A DNA stretch of 33,697 nucleotides, taken from positions 1-33,697 of the forward strand of contig CANQQM010000012.1 in NCBI GenBank assembly GCA_947626005.1, read 5' to 3'. The notes under the pieces are model-generated. The model searched no databases and was not told the origin of the DNA. It was given only the letters and a program-made list of their open reading frames with translations. A program made the translations under genes and the position numbers. Numbering within the stretch: the stretch's first letter is position 1; every line of letters begins with the position of its first letter. The stretch is from an uncultured Clostridia bacterium (GTDB taxonomy: Bacteria > Bacillota > Clostridia > Christensenellales > Borkfalkiaceae). This document shows, one piece after another, positions 1-8,059 of the stretch.

Positions 1-228
1 GGAGCGCCCCATCAGAAATTCCATGCAGAGGTAATAGACGCGCTTTGCCCGCGCCTTCTTCATCTTGATATGGAACTTCTGGCGCTTTTCGAGCATGATG
101 TCCCTCACGCTCATGACGACCGCCTTATAGATCTGTTCGCGGGTCGCCTCCGTCTTTGCCACGCCGAAGTATCTTGTCAGCTTGCCGGCGATCAGCCGTT
201 CCGCTTCCTGTTCGGTTAAGTTGCTCAT
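1..228 (-). CDS. glgP: glycogen phosphorylase, N-terminal fragment (cut by window edge)
   Basis: Only the first 76 codons are present; the gene runs off the left edge. The reading begins MSNLTEQEAERLIAGKL and includes a YYLCMEFLMGRS segment, the N-terminal hallmark of GT35 alpha-glucan phosphorylases. The family releases glucose-1-phosphate from the non-reducing ends of glycogen, using pyridoxal phosphate bound near the C-terminus, which is outside this window. The start is ATG at 228, preceded by a GGAG at a usual distance. It is the last of five genes in the order B-C-D-A-P seen in the Bacillus subtilis glycogen operon, 43 bases after glgA. Placing breakdown in the same transcript as synthesis implies joint expression, with the balance set on the enzymes. 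The identification is firm although partial. Confidence 0.9.
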   Translation of the reverse strand, partial: MSNLTEQEAERLIAGKLTRYFGVAKTEATREQIYKAVVMSVRDIMLEKRQKFHIKMKKARAKRVYYLCMEFLMGRS

Positions 229-271
229 TTTGCGTGTATTTTCTCCGTAAATTGGTTTGTCTTTCCGAAAA

Positions 272-1801
272 TTATTTGAGGGCGTCGAGATAGAGACCCA
301 CATAGGACTTCGCGGAAGTCGACCAAGTGAAGTCGGTCTCCATCGCACGGCGGACGAGCCGCGTCCACTCCTCTTTGATCTTATAGACGCCGAGCGCCTC
401 GTTGATGACGTAGAGCATGTCGTAGGCGTTGTAGTTGCTGAATGTGAATCCGTTCCCGCCGGCGCCGTAGGGCGAAATGCTGTCTTTGAGCCCGCCCGTC
501 TCTCGGACGATGGCGACCGTCCCGTAGCGGCTTGCGATCATCTGCGAAAGGCCGCAAGGTTCGCTCTTCGAGGGCATGAGGAAGAGATCGGCGCCCGAAT
601 AGATCTTGCGCGACAGGTCGGAATTGAAGGAGATGATGGAGACGACCTTCCCCTGATAGCGCCGCGCAAGGTCGGTGAAGTAGTTTTCGTACCCCGAATC
701 CCCCGTCCCGAGAAGAACAAACTGGACGTCCTGGCGAAGGGCCTGCTCGATGACCTCACGGACGAGGTCGAGCCCCTTGTGGGAGACAAGGCGGGAGATC
801 ATCGCAATGATGGGCGTCTCGGGCTTCACGGGGAGGCCGAGCATCTTCTGAAGCTCCTCTTTGCAGATCTTCTTGCCCGAGGGATCTGCCGCGCTGTAGT
901 TTGCAAAGAGCGCCTTATCCGTCGCGGGGTCGTAGTAATCGGGGTCGATCCCGTTGAGAATGCCTGTGAGCTTGAACTCGTTGCGGCGGACGATCTGATC
1001 GAGCCCGTGCGCATAGTACGGATCCTTGATCTCGTTCGCATAGGTCGGCGACACGGTCGAGAACCGTTCACAGCATTCGATCGCTCCCTTCATGAGGTTG
1101 ATACAGCGGTCGTATTCGACAAGATACTTGAATCGGTAGGAGATCCCGAAGAGGTCCTCGAGGATATCCATCGAATATTTGCCCTGATATTCGATGTTAT
1201 GGATGGTGAATACGGCGCGGATGAACTGATATTCGGGGCGGAAGCAGTAAATGGTCTTGAGATACAGCGCCGCAAGCGCCGCCTGCCAGTCGTGGCAGTG
1301 CAGGATATCCGGATAGAAGTTGATGAATCCGAGGATCTCCATGACGCTGCGGCAGAAGAAGGCGAAGCGCTCCCCGTCGTCGTAGTACCCGTAGCACCCG
1401 GGGCGCTTGAAGTAGTACTCGTTGTCGACGAAGTAGAACGTCACGTTATTCGCGACGTATTCGAAGATGCCGCAATACTGATTGCGCCAGCTGAGCGGAA
1501 CGAAGATATTCCCGATGAAGCGGAAATCCTTGCGGTATTCCTTCTTGATGTCCTGATAGAGCGGCAGAATGACGCGGACGTCGTACCGTTCATCCTTTGC
1601 GATCGCCTTCGAGAGCGAACCGATGACCTCGGCAAGGCCCCCCGTTGCGATGAAGGGCGCCGCTTCGGAGGCGACGAAGAGGATCTTCTTCTTGGCCTCG
1701 ACGACGACCTCGGGCGCCGCGGTCTCTTTGACCTTTTCGGGCGTCTCGACGACTTCCACCGCTACCTTCTTAAGTTTGGATCCCGATTTTGTTGCACTCA
1801 T
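272..1801 (-). CDS. glgA: glycogen synthase (ADP-glucose dependent, GT5)
   Basis: Transfers glucose from ADP-glucose to the growing alpha-1,4-glucan. The 509-residue product has a GT-B fold. The N-terminal nucleotide-sugar motif is seen as ATGGLAEVIGSL around residues 52-63, where the textbook motif begins with Lys (KTGGL). The C-terminal active-site stretch SEPCGL and the following RETGGLKDS are intact. The family usually starts within a few residues of the KILFVASE strand. Here about 37 extra residues rich in Lys, Val and Glu precede it, and a good AAGGGGG ribosome binding site lies just before ATG 1801, so the extension looks real. The gene lies 32 bases after glgD in the operon. The Lys to Ala change at the sugar-nucleotide motif is, as far as I recall, also found in some clostridial homologues. 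Confidence 0.95.
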   Translation of the reverse strand: MSATKSGSKLKKVAVEVVETPEKVKETAAPEVVVEAKKKILFVASEAAPFIATGGLAEVIGSLSKAIAKDERYDVRVILPLYQDIKKEYRKDFRFIGNIFVPLSWRNQYCGIFEYVANNVTFYFVDNEYYFKRPGCYGYYDDGERFAFFCRSVMEILGFINFYPDILHCHDWQAALAALYLKTIYCFRPEYQFIRAVFTIHNIEYQGKYSMDILEDLFGISYRFKYLVEYDRCINLMKGAIECCERFSTVSPTYANEIKDPYYAHGLDQIVRRNEFKLTGILNGIDPDYYDPATDKALFANYSAADPSGKKICKEELQKMLGLPVKPETPIIAMISRLVSHKGLDLVREVIEQALRQDVQFVLLGTGDSGYENYFTDLARRYQGKVVSIISFNSDLSRKIYSGADLFLMPSKSEPCGLSQMIASRYGTVAIVRETGGLKDSISPYGAGGNGFTFSNYNAYDMLYVINEALGVYKIKEEWTRLVRRAMETDFTWSTSAKSYVGLYLDALK

Positions 1802-1833
1802 AGTTTTTCCCCCTTATTTATATTTCGCTATGA

Positions 1834-2955
1834 TTACAGCATTCTTCCCTTTGAGACAAAGTACGGAAGCGTTTCGCAGCCCGCAAGCGTCTTGCGGTCG
1901 CGGATGACGACGTTCTTGTCGGTGATGACGCAGTCGAGCGAAACGTTCTCGCCGATGACGTTGTCCTGCATGATGACGGAGTTGCGGACGACACTCCCCT
2001 TCCCGACCTTTACGCCGCGGAAGAGAATGCAGTTTTCGACCGTCCCTTCGATGACGCAGCCGTCGGAAATGAGAGAGTTCTTGACGACCGCCCCGTCGAG
2101 GTATTTGGAGGGCGCACTGTCGCGCACCTTCGTGTAGATGTCGCGGTTGCCGAAGATCTCGTCGCGCACCTCGCGCCGAAGGAGCTCCATGCTGTGACGG
2201 AAGTAATCCTCCATCGAGTTGACGCCCGCATAGTAGCCCTTGAAGTTGTAGCCGTAAATTTTGAGGGTATCGACGTTCTTCGTGAGGATATCCCGCCCGA
2301 AGCTCGAGAACCCGCGGGTGACGGCGTCCTGAATGGTGTTGATGAGGAATTCGCGGCTCATCACCATGACGTTGACGTAGAGGTTGTACTTCTTCCCCGC
2401 TTTGAGGCGGGAAGGATTGATCTTGAGCCCCGTAATGCGCCCCGTCTCATCGGGCTGGAGGGTGATGAAGTAGGAGGATTCGCAGGGCTCGATCTCCTCA
2501 TGGTAGACCATCGTGATATCCGCCCCCTGCGCTTCGTGGTAGCGCACGATGTCGCCGATATCCATGTGCGAGATGCCGTCGCAGTCGGAGATAACGACGT
2601 AGTCCTCGCTCCTGTGGTTGAGGAAACCCGTGATCCCCATGAGGGCCTCGAGGCGGGTCGTGTAAGGCTTATCCGTTTCGTCGGAGTAAGGCGGAAGAAG
2701 GATGATGCCGCCGTCCTTTCTTGCAAGATCCCAGTCCTTACCGCTGCCGAGGTGGTCGATGAGCGACTGATAGTTGTTCTTCGTGACGATGCCGACCGTC
2801 GTGATCCCCGAATTCACCATATTCGAGAGAGCGAAGTCGATGAGACGGTATCTTCCGCCGAACGGAACGGACGCCATCGTGCGGTGACGGGAAAGTTCCG
2901 GGATGTTTTCATCGTGAATATTCGAAAAAATGACGCCAACCGTGGAATGTGCCAT
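1834..2955 (-). CDS. glgD: GlgD, regulatory-type subunit of glucose-1-phosphate adenylyltransferase
   Basis: Paralogue of GlgC. In Firmicutes it pairs with GlgC to form the ADP-glucose pyrophosphorylase that makes the donor for GlgA. The 373-residue product starts MAHSTVGVIFSN, where GlgC proteins carry the glycine-rich [10 protein letters not shown] nucleotide loop, so the loop is lost. This is typical of GlgD and points to a regulatory or enhancing role more than to independent catalysis. RYRLIDFALSNMVNSGI is conserved, and the C-terminal third has hexapeptide-type repeats of a left-handed beta-helix. The start at 2955 lies 5 bases after the glgC stop, with an AGGGGG ribosome binding site inside the end of glgC, which suggests translational coupling. 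Confidence 0.95.
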   Translation of the reverse strand: MAHSTVGVIFSNIHDENIPELSRHRTMASVPFGGRYRLIDFALSNMVNSGITTVGIVTKNNYQSLIDHLGSGKDWDLARKDGGIILLPPYSDETDKPYTTRLEALMGITGFLNHRSEDYVVISDCDGISHMDIGDIVRYHEAQGADITMVYHEEIEPCESSYFITLQPDETGRITGLKINPSRLKAGKKYNLYVNVMVMSREFLINTIQDAVTRGFSSFGRDILTKNVDTLKIYGYNFKGYYAGVNSMEDYFRHSMELLRREVRDEIFGNRDIYTKVRDSAPSKYLDGAVVKNSLISDGCVIEGTVENCILFRGVKVGKGSVVRNSVIMQDNVIGENVSLDCVITDKNVVIRDRKTLAGCETLPYFVSKGRML

Positions 2956-2960
2956 GCTGT

Positions 2961-4157
2961 TTATTCCCCCTTATAGTCCTTGTCGAGGATCTGGCCGCCA
3001 GCGACTTTCGCATTCGCCGCGATGCGGATGCTTCTGCCGAGCACGGCGATCCCCGCGTTCTTCTCTTTGCTCTCGCCGACGACGGCGTTTTCTTCGACGA
3101 CGACGTTTTCGTCGAGGATGGAATACTCGACGGTCGCCCCCGCCTTGACGACGGAGCCCGCCATGATGACGGCGTCGCGCACCGTCGCCCCCGCTTCGAC
3201 GACGACGTTCGAAGCAAGCACCGAGTTTTCGACCGTCCCCTCGATCTCACAGCCGAGCGCGACCATGGAGTTCTCGACGACCCCCGTCGGGCCGATGTAT
3301 TCGGGCGGCGCAAGCGGATTGCGAGAATGGATCTTCCAGTCGGGGCTGCCGACGTCGAACACGGGATCGCGGCCGAGGAGATCCATGTTGGATTCCCAGA
3401 GGGAGGAAATCGTCCCGACGTCCTTCCAATACCCCTTGAAGCGGTAGGAGAACATCTTCTCCCCCGCGTTCAGCATGGCGGGGAGGACGTCTTTGCCGAA
3501 GTCCTTGCTCGAATCGGGGTTCGCGTCGTCAGCTTCGAGGTAGCGGAAGAGCTTCTTCGCGGTGAAGATATAGATCCCCATCGAGGCGAGGTTGCTCTTG
3601 GGCTGTTTGGGCTTCTCTTCGAACTGGTAGATGGACCCGTCGGGATTGGTATTGAGGATGCCGAAGCGGGACGCCTCCTTCATCGGGACTTCGATCGCCG
3701 CGATGGTGCAGTCCGCCCCCGTCGCCTTGTGGGCGCGGAGCATTTCGGCATAGTTCATCTTATAGATATGATCGCCCGAGAGGATGAGGATATAGTCGGG
3801 GTCGTACTTCTTCATGAAGTACATATTCTGATAGATGGCGTTTGCCGTCCCCTCGTACCACGAGGACTTCTTTTTCGCCTGATAGGGCGAGAGGATATGG
3901 ACGCCGCCGAATGCGCGGTCGAGGTCCCACGGTTGCCCGTTCCCGATATATTCGTTGAGTTCGAGCGGCTCGTACTGGGTGAGGACGCCGACCGTATCGA
4001 TCCCCGAATTGATGCAGTTGCTGAGCGGGAAATCGATGATGCGATATTTCGCGCCGAAGGCGACCGCGGGCTTTGCAATGTTGTTGGTGAGGGCATACAG
4101 GCGCGAACCCTGTCCGCCCGCCAAAAGCATTGCGACGCATTCCTTTTTCCTGAGCAT
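2961..4157 (-). CDS. glgC: glucose-1-phosphate adenylyltransferase (ADP-glucose pyrophosphorylase)
   Basis: Makes ADP-glucose and pyrophosphate from ATP and glucose-1-phosphate, the committed step of bacterial glycogen synthesis. The 398-residue protein has the intact nucleotide loop [10 protein letters not shown] near residue 11, then the motif [17 protein letters not shown]. Further motifs are [11 protein letters not shown], the sugar-phosphate region [11 protein letters not shown] and the [10 protein letters not shown] segment, followed by a C-terminal beta-helix with many Val/Ile hexapeptides. Its length is usual for the family. It sits between glgB (24 bases) and glgD (5 bases) in the operon. 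ATG 4157 has a GGGGGT stretch about 9-10 bases upstream. Confidence 0.96.
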   Translation of the reverse strand: MLRKKECVAMLLAGGQGSRLYALTNNIAKPAVAFGAKYRIIDFPLSNCINSGIDTVGVLTQYEPLELNEYIGNGQPWDLDRAFGGVHILSPYQAKKKSSWYEGTANAIYQNMYFMKKYDPDYILILSGDHIYKMNYAEMLRAHKATGADCTIAAIEVPMKEASRFGILNTNPDGSIYQFEEKPKQPKSNLASMGIYIFTAKKLFRYLEADDANPDSSKDFGKDVLPAMLNAGEKMFSYRFKGYWKDVGTISSLWESNMDLLGRDPVFDVGSPDWKIHSRNPLAPPEYIGPTGVVENSMVALGCEIEGTVENSVLASNVVVEAGATVRDAVIMAGSVVKAGATVEYSILDENVVVEENAVVGESKEKNAGIAVLGRSIRIAANAKVAGGQILDKDYKGE

Positions 4158-4181
4158 ATGGATATGAACCCCCTGAAAAAA

Positions 4182-6134
4182 TTACTTGGTTTTCGGCGAT
4201 GTTGCCGTGGATTTCGTTTGTTTCGGCGCTTCCGGCTCGTGGACGAGATAGAGCGTCGTGAGCGCGGGCACTTCGATCGGCAGAGAGTATTCTTTTCCGT
4301 GACTTGCCCTTCGCACCGTGTGCAGGGTCTTGCGGGTGAGGCTCCCCTGCCCGCCGTACTTTTTGTCGTCCGAGGAAAAGACGATCTTATACTTCCCGCG
4401 GCGGTTGACGCCGAGGAGATACTCCTTCGCGGGCGTCCCCGAAAAGCTCGAGACGACGATGATCTCCGCCCCCGAACGGTCGCGGCGGATAAAGGAGACG
4501 ATGTTCCTGTCCGCATCGTCGGCAGCAAGCCATTCGAAGCCCTCCCAAGAGTCCTCTATTTCATAGAATGCGGGAGTTGCCTTGTAATATTCGTTGAGTT
4601 CGCGTACATACACGGAGAGCTTTCCGTGCAGCTCGTATCTGTCGCGGAGGAAGAACTCGAGCCCTTCATGATAGTCCCACTCCTTGAACTGACCGTATTC
4701 GTAGCCCATGAAGTTGAGCTTCTTCCCGGGGTGCCCCATCATATAGCCGAGGAAGGCCCGAACGCCCGCAAACTTCTCTTCGTACGTCCCCGGCATCTTG
4801 TTTATGAGGGAGCACTTCCCGTGCACGACTTCGTCGTGCGAGATAGGCAGAACGTAGTTCTCGGAGAAGGCGTACATCATCGAGAAGGTGAGCTTGCTGT
4901 GATTGTTCATGCGGAAATAGGGATTGAGGGTGAGATAGGAGAGCATATCGTTCATCCAACCCATATTCCATTTGAAATTGAACCCGAGCCCGCCCACAGA
5001 CCCCGGTTTCGTGACGAGCCCCCACGCCGTCGACTCCTCTGCGATCATGAGGGCATACGGGAAGCGGAGAAAGACGGCTTCGTTGAGCTTACGAAGGAAG
5101 GCGATCGCCTCGAGATTTTTGTTTTCGCCGTAGATGTTGGGCACCCATTCTCCGGGGCGCTTGTCGTAGTCGAGATAGAGCATGGAGGCGACGGCGTCCA
5201 CCCTCAGTCCGTCCACATGGAATTTGTCAAAGAAAAAGCACGCGCCCGAGATGAGGAAGGAGAGTACCTCCTGCCTGCCGTAGTCGAAACGGCGGGTCCC
5301 CCAACTCTTGTGCTCCATGCGGTCCCACTGGCTGCTCTCGTAGAGCGGCTGACCGTCGAACTCATAGAGCCCGTGCGCGTCCTTCGGGAAATGTGCGGGG
5401 ACCCAGTCGACGATGACGCCGATCCCCGCTTTATGAAATTCGTCGATGAGATACATTAGGTCGTGCGGCGTCCCGAGGCGGGAAGTCGCCGCAAAATAGC
5501 CCGAGACCTGATACCCCCACGACCCGTCGAACGGGAATTCGGTGACGGGCATGAACTCGACGTGGGTATAGCCCATCTCCTTCACATACGGGACAAGCTC
5601 GAGCGCGAGATCGCGGTAGGAAAGATAGTTCCCGTCGGGATAGCGCTTCCACGAGAGAAGATTGACCTCATAGATGTTCATCGGCGAGGAATAGACGTTC
5701 TTTTTGTTGAGGCGGGCGAAATATTCCCCGTCGCCCCAACGGTAGCCCTCGAGGTCGTAGAGCTTGGAAGCGGTCTTGGGCGGCGTTTCGGTGTGGAAGC
5801 CGACGGGATCCGCCTTCATGAGCTGCCTTCCGTCGTGCGCCGTAATACAATATTTATAAAGGTCGTACTGCTTGAGCCCGGGAATGAAGAGTTCGAACGA
5901 TTCCCCGTCGATCATGCGCTCCATTACATTCTTCGAGGCATCCCAGCCGTTGAAGTCGCCGACGACGGAGACGCTCGTCGCGTGCGGAGCCCAAACGCGG
6001 AAGATGTAGCCATCATTGCCGCCGACCGAGGCGCGGTGCGCCCCGTAGGTCTCGTAGATCCGGTCGTTCTTTCCGTGATGATACAGATAGAGCGGAAAGT
6101 CCGTTTCGTTCCGTTCTGTCAGATCGTATTTCAT
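4182..6134 (-). CDS. glgB: 1,4-alpha-glucan branching enzyme (GH13)
   Basis: Cuts alpha-1,4-glucan chains and reattaches them as alpha-1,6 branches. The 650-residue protein has an N-terminal CBM48-like beta domain (FRVWAPHATSVSVVGDFNGW) and then the GH13 barrel. The four GH13 signature regions are visible: DWVPAHF, GLRVDAVASMLY with the nucleophile Asp, AEEST with the acid/base Glu, and ISHDEVVHG with the transition-state Asp. It is shorter than the Escherichia coli enzyme (about 730 residues), as usual for Firmicutes. It is the first gene of the glycogen operon. The start ATG 6134 follows an AAAGGAGAGG ribosome binding site and a small leader hairpin. Confidence 0.96.
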   Translation of the reverse strand: MKYDLTERNETDFPLYLYHHGKNDRIYETYGAHRASVGGNDGYIFRVWAPHATSVSVVGDFNGWDASKNVMERMIDGESFELFIPGLKQYDLYKYCITAHDGRQLMKADPVGFHTETPPKTASKLYDLEGYRWGDGEYFARLNKKNVYSSPMNIYEVNLLSWKRYPDGNYLSYRDLALELVPYVKEMGYTHVEFMPVTEFPFDGSWGYQVSGYFAATSRLGTPHDLMYLIDEFHKAGIGVIVDWVPAHFPKDAHGLYEFDGQPLYESSQWDRMEHKSWGTRRFDYGRQEVLSFLISGACFFFDKFHVDGLRVDAVASMLYLDYDKRPGEWVPNIYGENKNLEAIAFLRKLNEAVFLRFPYALMIAEESTAWGLVTKPGSVGGLGFNFKWNMGWMNDMLSYLTLNPYFRMNNHSKLTFSMMYAFSENYVLPISHDEVVHGKCSLINKMPGTYEEKFAGVRAFLGYMMGHPGKKLNFMGYEYGQFKEWDYHEGLEFFLRDRYELHGKLSVYVRELNEYYKATPAFYEIEDSWEGFEWLAADDADRNIVSFIRRDRSGAEIIVVSSFSGTPAKEYLLGVNRRGKYKIVFSSDDKKYGGQGSLTRKTLHTVRRASHGKEYSLPIEVPALTTLYLVHEPEAPKQTKSTATSPKTK

Positions 6135-6148
6135 ACCCCTCTCCTTTT

Positions 6149-6161
6149 CCGCCCGAGGCGG
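6149..6161 (-). promoter_or_regulatory. leader hairpin just before the glgB ribosome binding site
   Basis: In the mRNA sense a CCGCC stem, 3-base loop and GGCGG stem end 14 bases before the glgB ATG, directly next to the AAAAGGAGAGG ribosome binding region. A hairpin of the same stem sequence and position precedes the 1-phosphofructokinase-like gene (20549-20561). A role in translation or mRNA stability is inferred only. Confidence 0.45.
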
Positions 6162-6196
6162 CCCCCTTACCGCACATCGTCCCTTGCGGCGAAACT

Positions 6197-6225
6197 ATTA
6201 TACTATATTTTCGCGTGACTTTCAA
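6197..6225 (-). promoter_or_regulatory. SigmaA-type promoter of the glgBCDAP operon
   Basis: On the minus strand a TTGAAA -35 (6220-6225), a 17-base spacer and a perfect TATAAT -10 (6197-6202). The predicted transcript starts near 6190, giving a leader of about 55 bases before glgB. Confidence 0.85.
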
Positions 6226-6266
6226 TACCCAAATTTAATTTTTTTCGGAAAAATTTCCCAAAAAGC

Positions 6267-6285
6267 AAAAAACGCCTTTCGGCGT
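6267..6285 (-). terminator. intrinsic terminator after murC
   Basis: In the mRNA sense an ACGCC/GGCGT stem closes a GAAA tetraloop and is followed by a run of U (plus-strand A at 6267-6272). It lies about 20 bases after the murC stop and just upstream of the glg promoter, separating the two units. Confidence 0.7.
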
Positions 6286-6303
6286 CGGAAATTGTCGGCG
6301 TTT

Positions 6304-7644
6304 TCAGTCCGCCGTCGGCGTTTTGTCGAGGAGGGACCGCGCGACGGCGTCGATGTCCCCCGCCCCGAGAACGAGGATGAGATCCCCTTCTTCGAGCTTT
6401 TCCGCAAGACGGCGCTTCAGAACTTCGGGGCTCTGCGCATAGACGGCCTCGGGAACGCGGGAAAGGAGCATGGCGGCGCTTCCCGCAAAGTCAAACTTCT
6501 CCCGCGCCGAATAGGTCTTGTAGAGGATGGGTCGCTCCGCGCGGCGAAGAACTTCGACAAAGGAAGGAAGAAGATCCCGCGTCCTCGTGTAGGTATGCGG
6601 CTGAAAGACGACGCGGACCGTCCCGACGGAGAGCCGCTCCGCCGTCGAAAGTGCGGCGGCGATCTCCCGCGGATGATGGGCGTAGTCGCAGACGACGGGG
6701 GTTCCGAGGAAAGTCCCCACTCTTTCGAACCGCCGCTTGACCCCTAAGAAGCTCTCGAGGCCTCGGCGGATCTCCTCGGGGCCGAGCCCCGAAAGTCTCG
6801 CCGCCGAATAGGCGGCGAGCGCATTGTAGACGTGAACGCGTCCGACCGCGCGGAGGCGCACCCGAACGACGGGGATCCCCTTCTCCACGACGGTGAAGGC
6901 GTACTTTTCCCCCTCCGAGGCGATCCTCTCCGCCCGAATATCCCCCGCGTACACCCCGAAGGAGAGAGTATGGGGAAGGGTCCTCGCACGGCGGTCATCG
7001 GCGTTCACGACGAGCTTTTTGCAATTGGACGCAAAACTTTCGTATGCCCGAAAGAGCTCTTCCTCGTCCTTATAGCAGTCGGTGTGGTCGCGGTCACAGT
7101 TTAGGATCACGCCCACTTCGCTCCGAAGGGTGAGGAAACTTCGGCGGAATTCGCACGCCTCGGTCACGAAGTATTCGTCGCCCGAGCGGAAATAGTTTCC
7201 GAGCGTAAGGTCCTCCCCGCCGATGTGGCAGGTGAAGGGCTTCCCGTTTGCATAGAAGATGTGGGAGAGCATGGAGGTCGTTGTCGTCTTGCCGTGGCAG
7301 CCCGAAACGGAAAGTACATGCGGATATTCCTCCGCGATCTTTCCGAGCAGTTCCGCACGCCCGACGAGCCGTTTCCCCGCCTTCGCCGCGGCGCTTAGCT
7401 GCGGATGTGCCGTCGTCACCGCACCCGTATAGACGACGGTCTCCTCTACGATCTCTTCCTCCTCCCCGATGGAGACGCCGATCCCCTCTCTTTTCAATTT
7501 TCGGGTGAAAGGCCCCTCCGCGCAGTCGCTTCCGCGGACGGGAATGCCGCGGCCGTGAAGAAGCAGCGCGAGAGCGCTCATGCTGACGCCGCCGATCCCG
7601 ACGAAATAGACGCCTCTTCCCTTGGTTTTGCGTTCGGAAAGCAT
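6304..7644 (-). CDS. murC: UDP-N-acetylmuramate--L-alanine ligase
   Basis: Adds L-alanine to UDP-MurNAc, the first amino acid of the peptidoglycan stem peptide, in the cytoplasm with ATP. The 446-residue protein begins with the GIGGVSMSALALLL dinucleotide-like fold, then has the ATP-binding loop GCHGKTTTTSML and the C-terminal DYAHHPREI motif of Mur ligases. Its length is normal. The start ATG 7644 fits the family N-terminus, but no GGAGG-like ribosome binding site is visible. The ATG also lies inside a 7-base-pair inverted repeat (7640-7659). It is divergent from spoVG and stands alone, not in a division cluster. Confidence 0.95.
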   Translation of the reverse strand: MLSERKTKGRGVYFVGIGGVSMSALALLLHGRGIPVRGSDCAEGPFTRKLKREGIGVSIGEEEEIVEETVVYTGAVTTAHPQLSAAAKAGKRLVGRAELLGKIAEEYPHVLSVSGCHGKTTTTSMLSHIFYANGKPFTCHIGGEDLTLGNYFRSGDEYFVTEACEFRRSFLTLRSEVGVILNCDRDHTDCYKDEEELFRAYESFASNCKKLVVNADDRRARTLPHTLSFGVYAGDIRAERIASEGEKYAFTVVEKGIPVVRVRLRAVGRVHVYNALAAYSAARLSGLGPEEIRRGLESFLGVKRRFERVGTFLGTPVVCDYAHHPREIAAALSTAERLSVGTVRVVFQPHTYTRTRDLLPSFVEVLRRAERPILYKTYSAREKFDFAGSAAMLLSRVPEAVYAQSPEVLKRRLAEKLEEGDLILVLGAGDIDAVARSLLDKTPTAD

Positions 7645-7659
7645 AGTTCATTCTATGCT
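7640..7659 (-). repeat. inverted repeat enclosing the murC start codon
   Basis: AGCATAG (7640-7646) and CTATGCT (7653-7659) form a perfect 7-base-pair stem with a 6-base loop. In the mRNA the murC ATG (7644-7642) lies in the 3' arm. With no visible ribosome binding site, this could hide the start codon or be a protein-binding palindrome. The function is unknown. Confidence 0.6.
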
Positions 7660-7715
7660 AAAGGTGTTGATTGGGTGAAATTTTTCAATTTTTTTCGAAA
7701 TCCACATTAAAATTA

Positions 7716-7744
7716 TTGTATTTTTATAAAAAGTATGGTAAAAT
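7716..7744 (+). promoter_or_regulatory. promoter of spoVG
   Basis: TTGTAT (7716-7721), 17-base spacer, TAAAAT (7739-7744). The predicted start near 7751 gives a leader of about 23 bases before the SpoVG ATG. The AT-rich stretch 7660-7745 also separates spoVG from divergent murC. Confidence 0.7.
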
Positions 7745-7773
7745 TGAAATACAAATACGACAGAGGAATGCTT

Positions 7774-8037
7774 ATGGAGATCGGTGACATTCGGATCCGC
7801 CTTGTGCAAAAGCTGACGGGCGCGCTTCGCGCCATTGCTTCCTTCACGATCGATGAATGCTTCGTCGTCCACGACGTGAAGATCTTCGAGCGCGACGGCG
7901 AGCACTATATCGCGATGCCAAACCGCCGCAGTTCGACCGGCGAATATCTGGATATCGTGCATCCCATCAACACCGAGACGCGCGAGCTCATCCGCAGCGC
8001 CCTTCTTGCGCAATATTTTCGGTTGCAGCAAAGTTAA
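7774..8037 (+). CDS. spoVG: SpoVG family RNA-binding regulator
   Basis: The 87-residue product begins MEIGDIRIRLVQK and contains FVVHDVKIF, AMPNRRSSTGEY and DIVHPINTETR. These are the conserved SpoVG signatures in order and at the usual length. SpoVG proteins are small nucleic-acid-binding regulators, first seen in Bacillus sporulation and later in Staphylococcus and Listeria gene control. Two ATGs lie close together. I choose 7774 because GAGGA (7763-7767) is 6 bases before it, whereas it touches the earlier ATG at 7768, and because the family starts at this methionine. The gene is monocistronic, with its own promoter and a terminator shared with convergent coaE. Confidence 0.93.
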   Translation: MEIGDIRIRLVQKLTGALRAIASFTIDECFVVHDVKIFERDGEHYIAMPNRRSSTGEYLDIVHPINTETRELIRSALLAQYFRLQQS

Positions 8038-8058
8038 AAGGCGGGGTGCCCGCCTTTT
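8036..8058. terminator. bidirectional terminator between spoVG and coaE
   Basis: AAAAGGCGGG (8036-8045), GTG loop, CCCGCCTTTT (8049-8058): a 10-base-pair stem with A and T runs on the two sides, so it can act in both directions. It overlaps the spoVG stop codon and ends 2 bases from the coaE stop. Confidence 0.85.
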
Positions 8059-8059
8059 C

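Noticed and set aside
2949-5459. Very long open frame (836 codons) on the plus strand opposite glgC and glgB
   Set aside because: It is antisense to clear genes, rich in Arg/Asp/Val with no recognisable domain. It arises because the real genes avoid TTA, CTA and TCA codons. The same holds for 17086-19293, 22185-24464 and 26406-28925.
7735-7773. Upstream ATGs for spoVG (7735 and 7768)
   Set aside because: The first overlaps the -10 element and the second touches the ribosome binding site; neither matches the family start.
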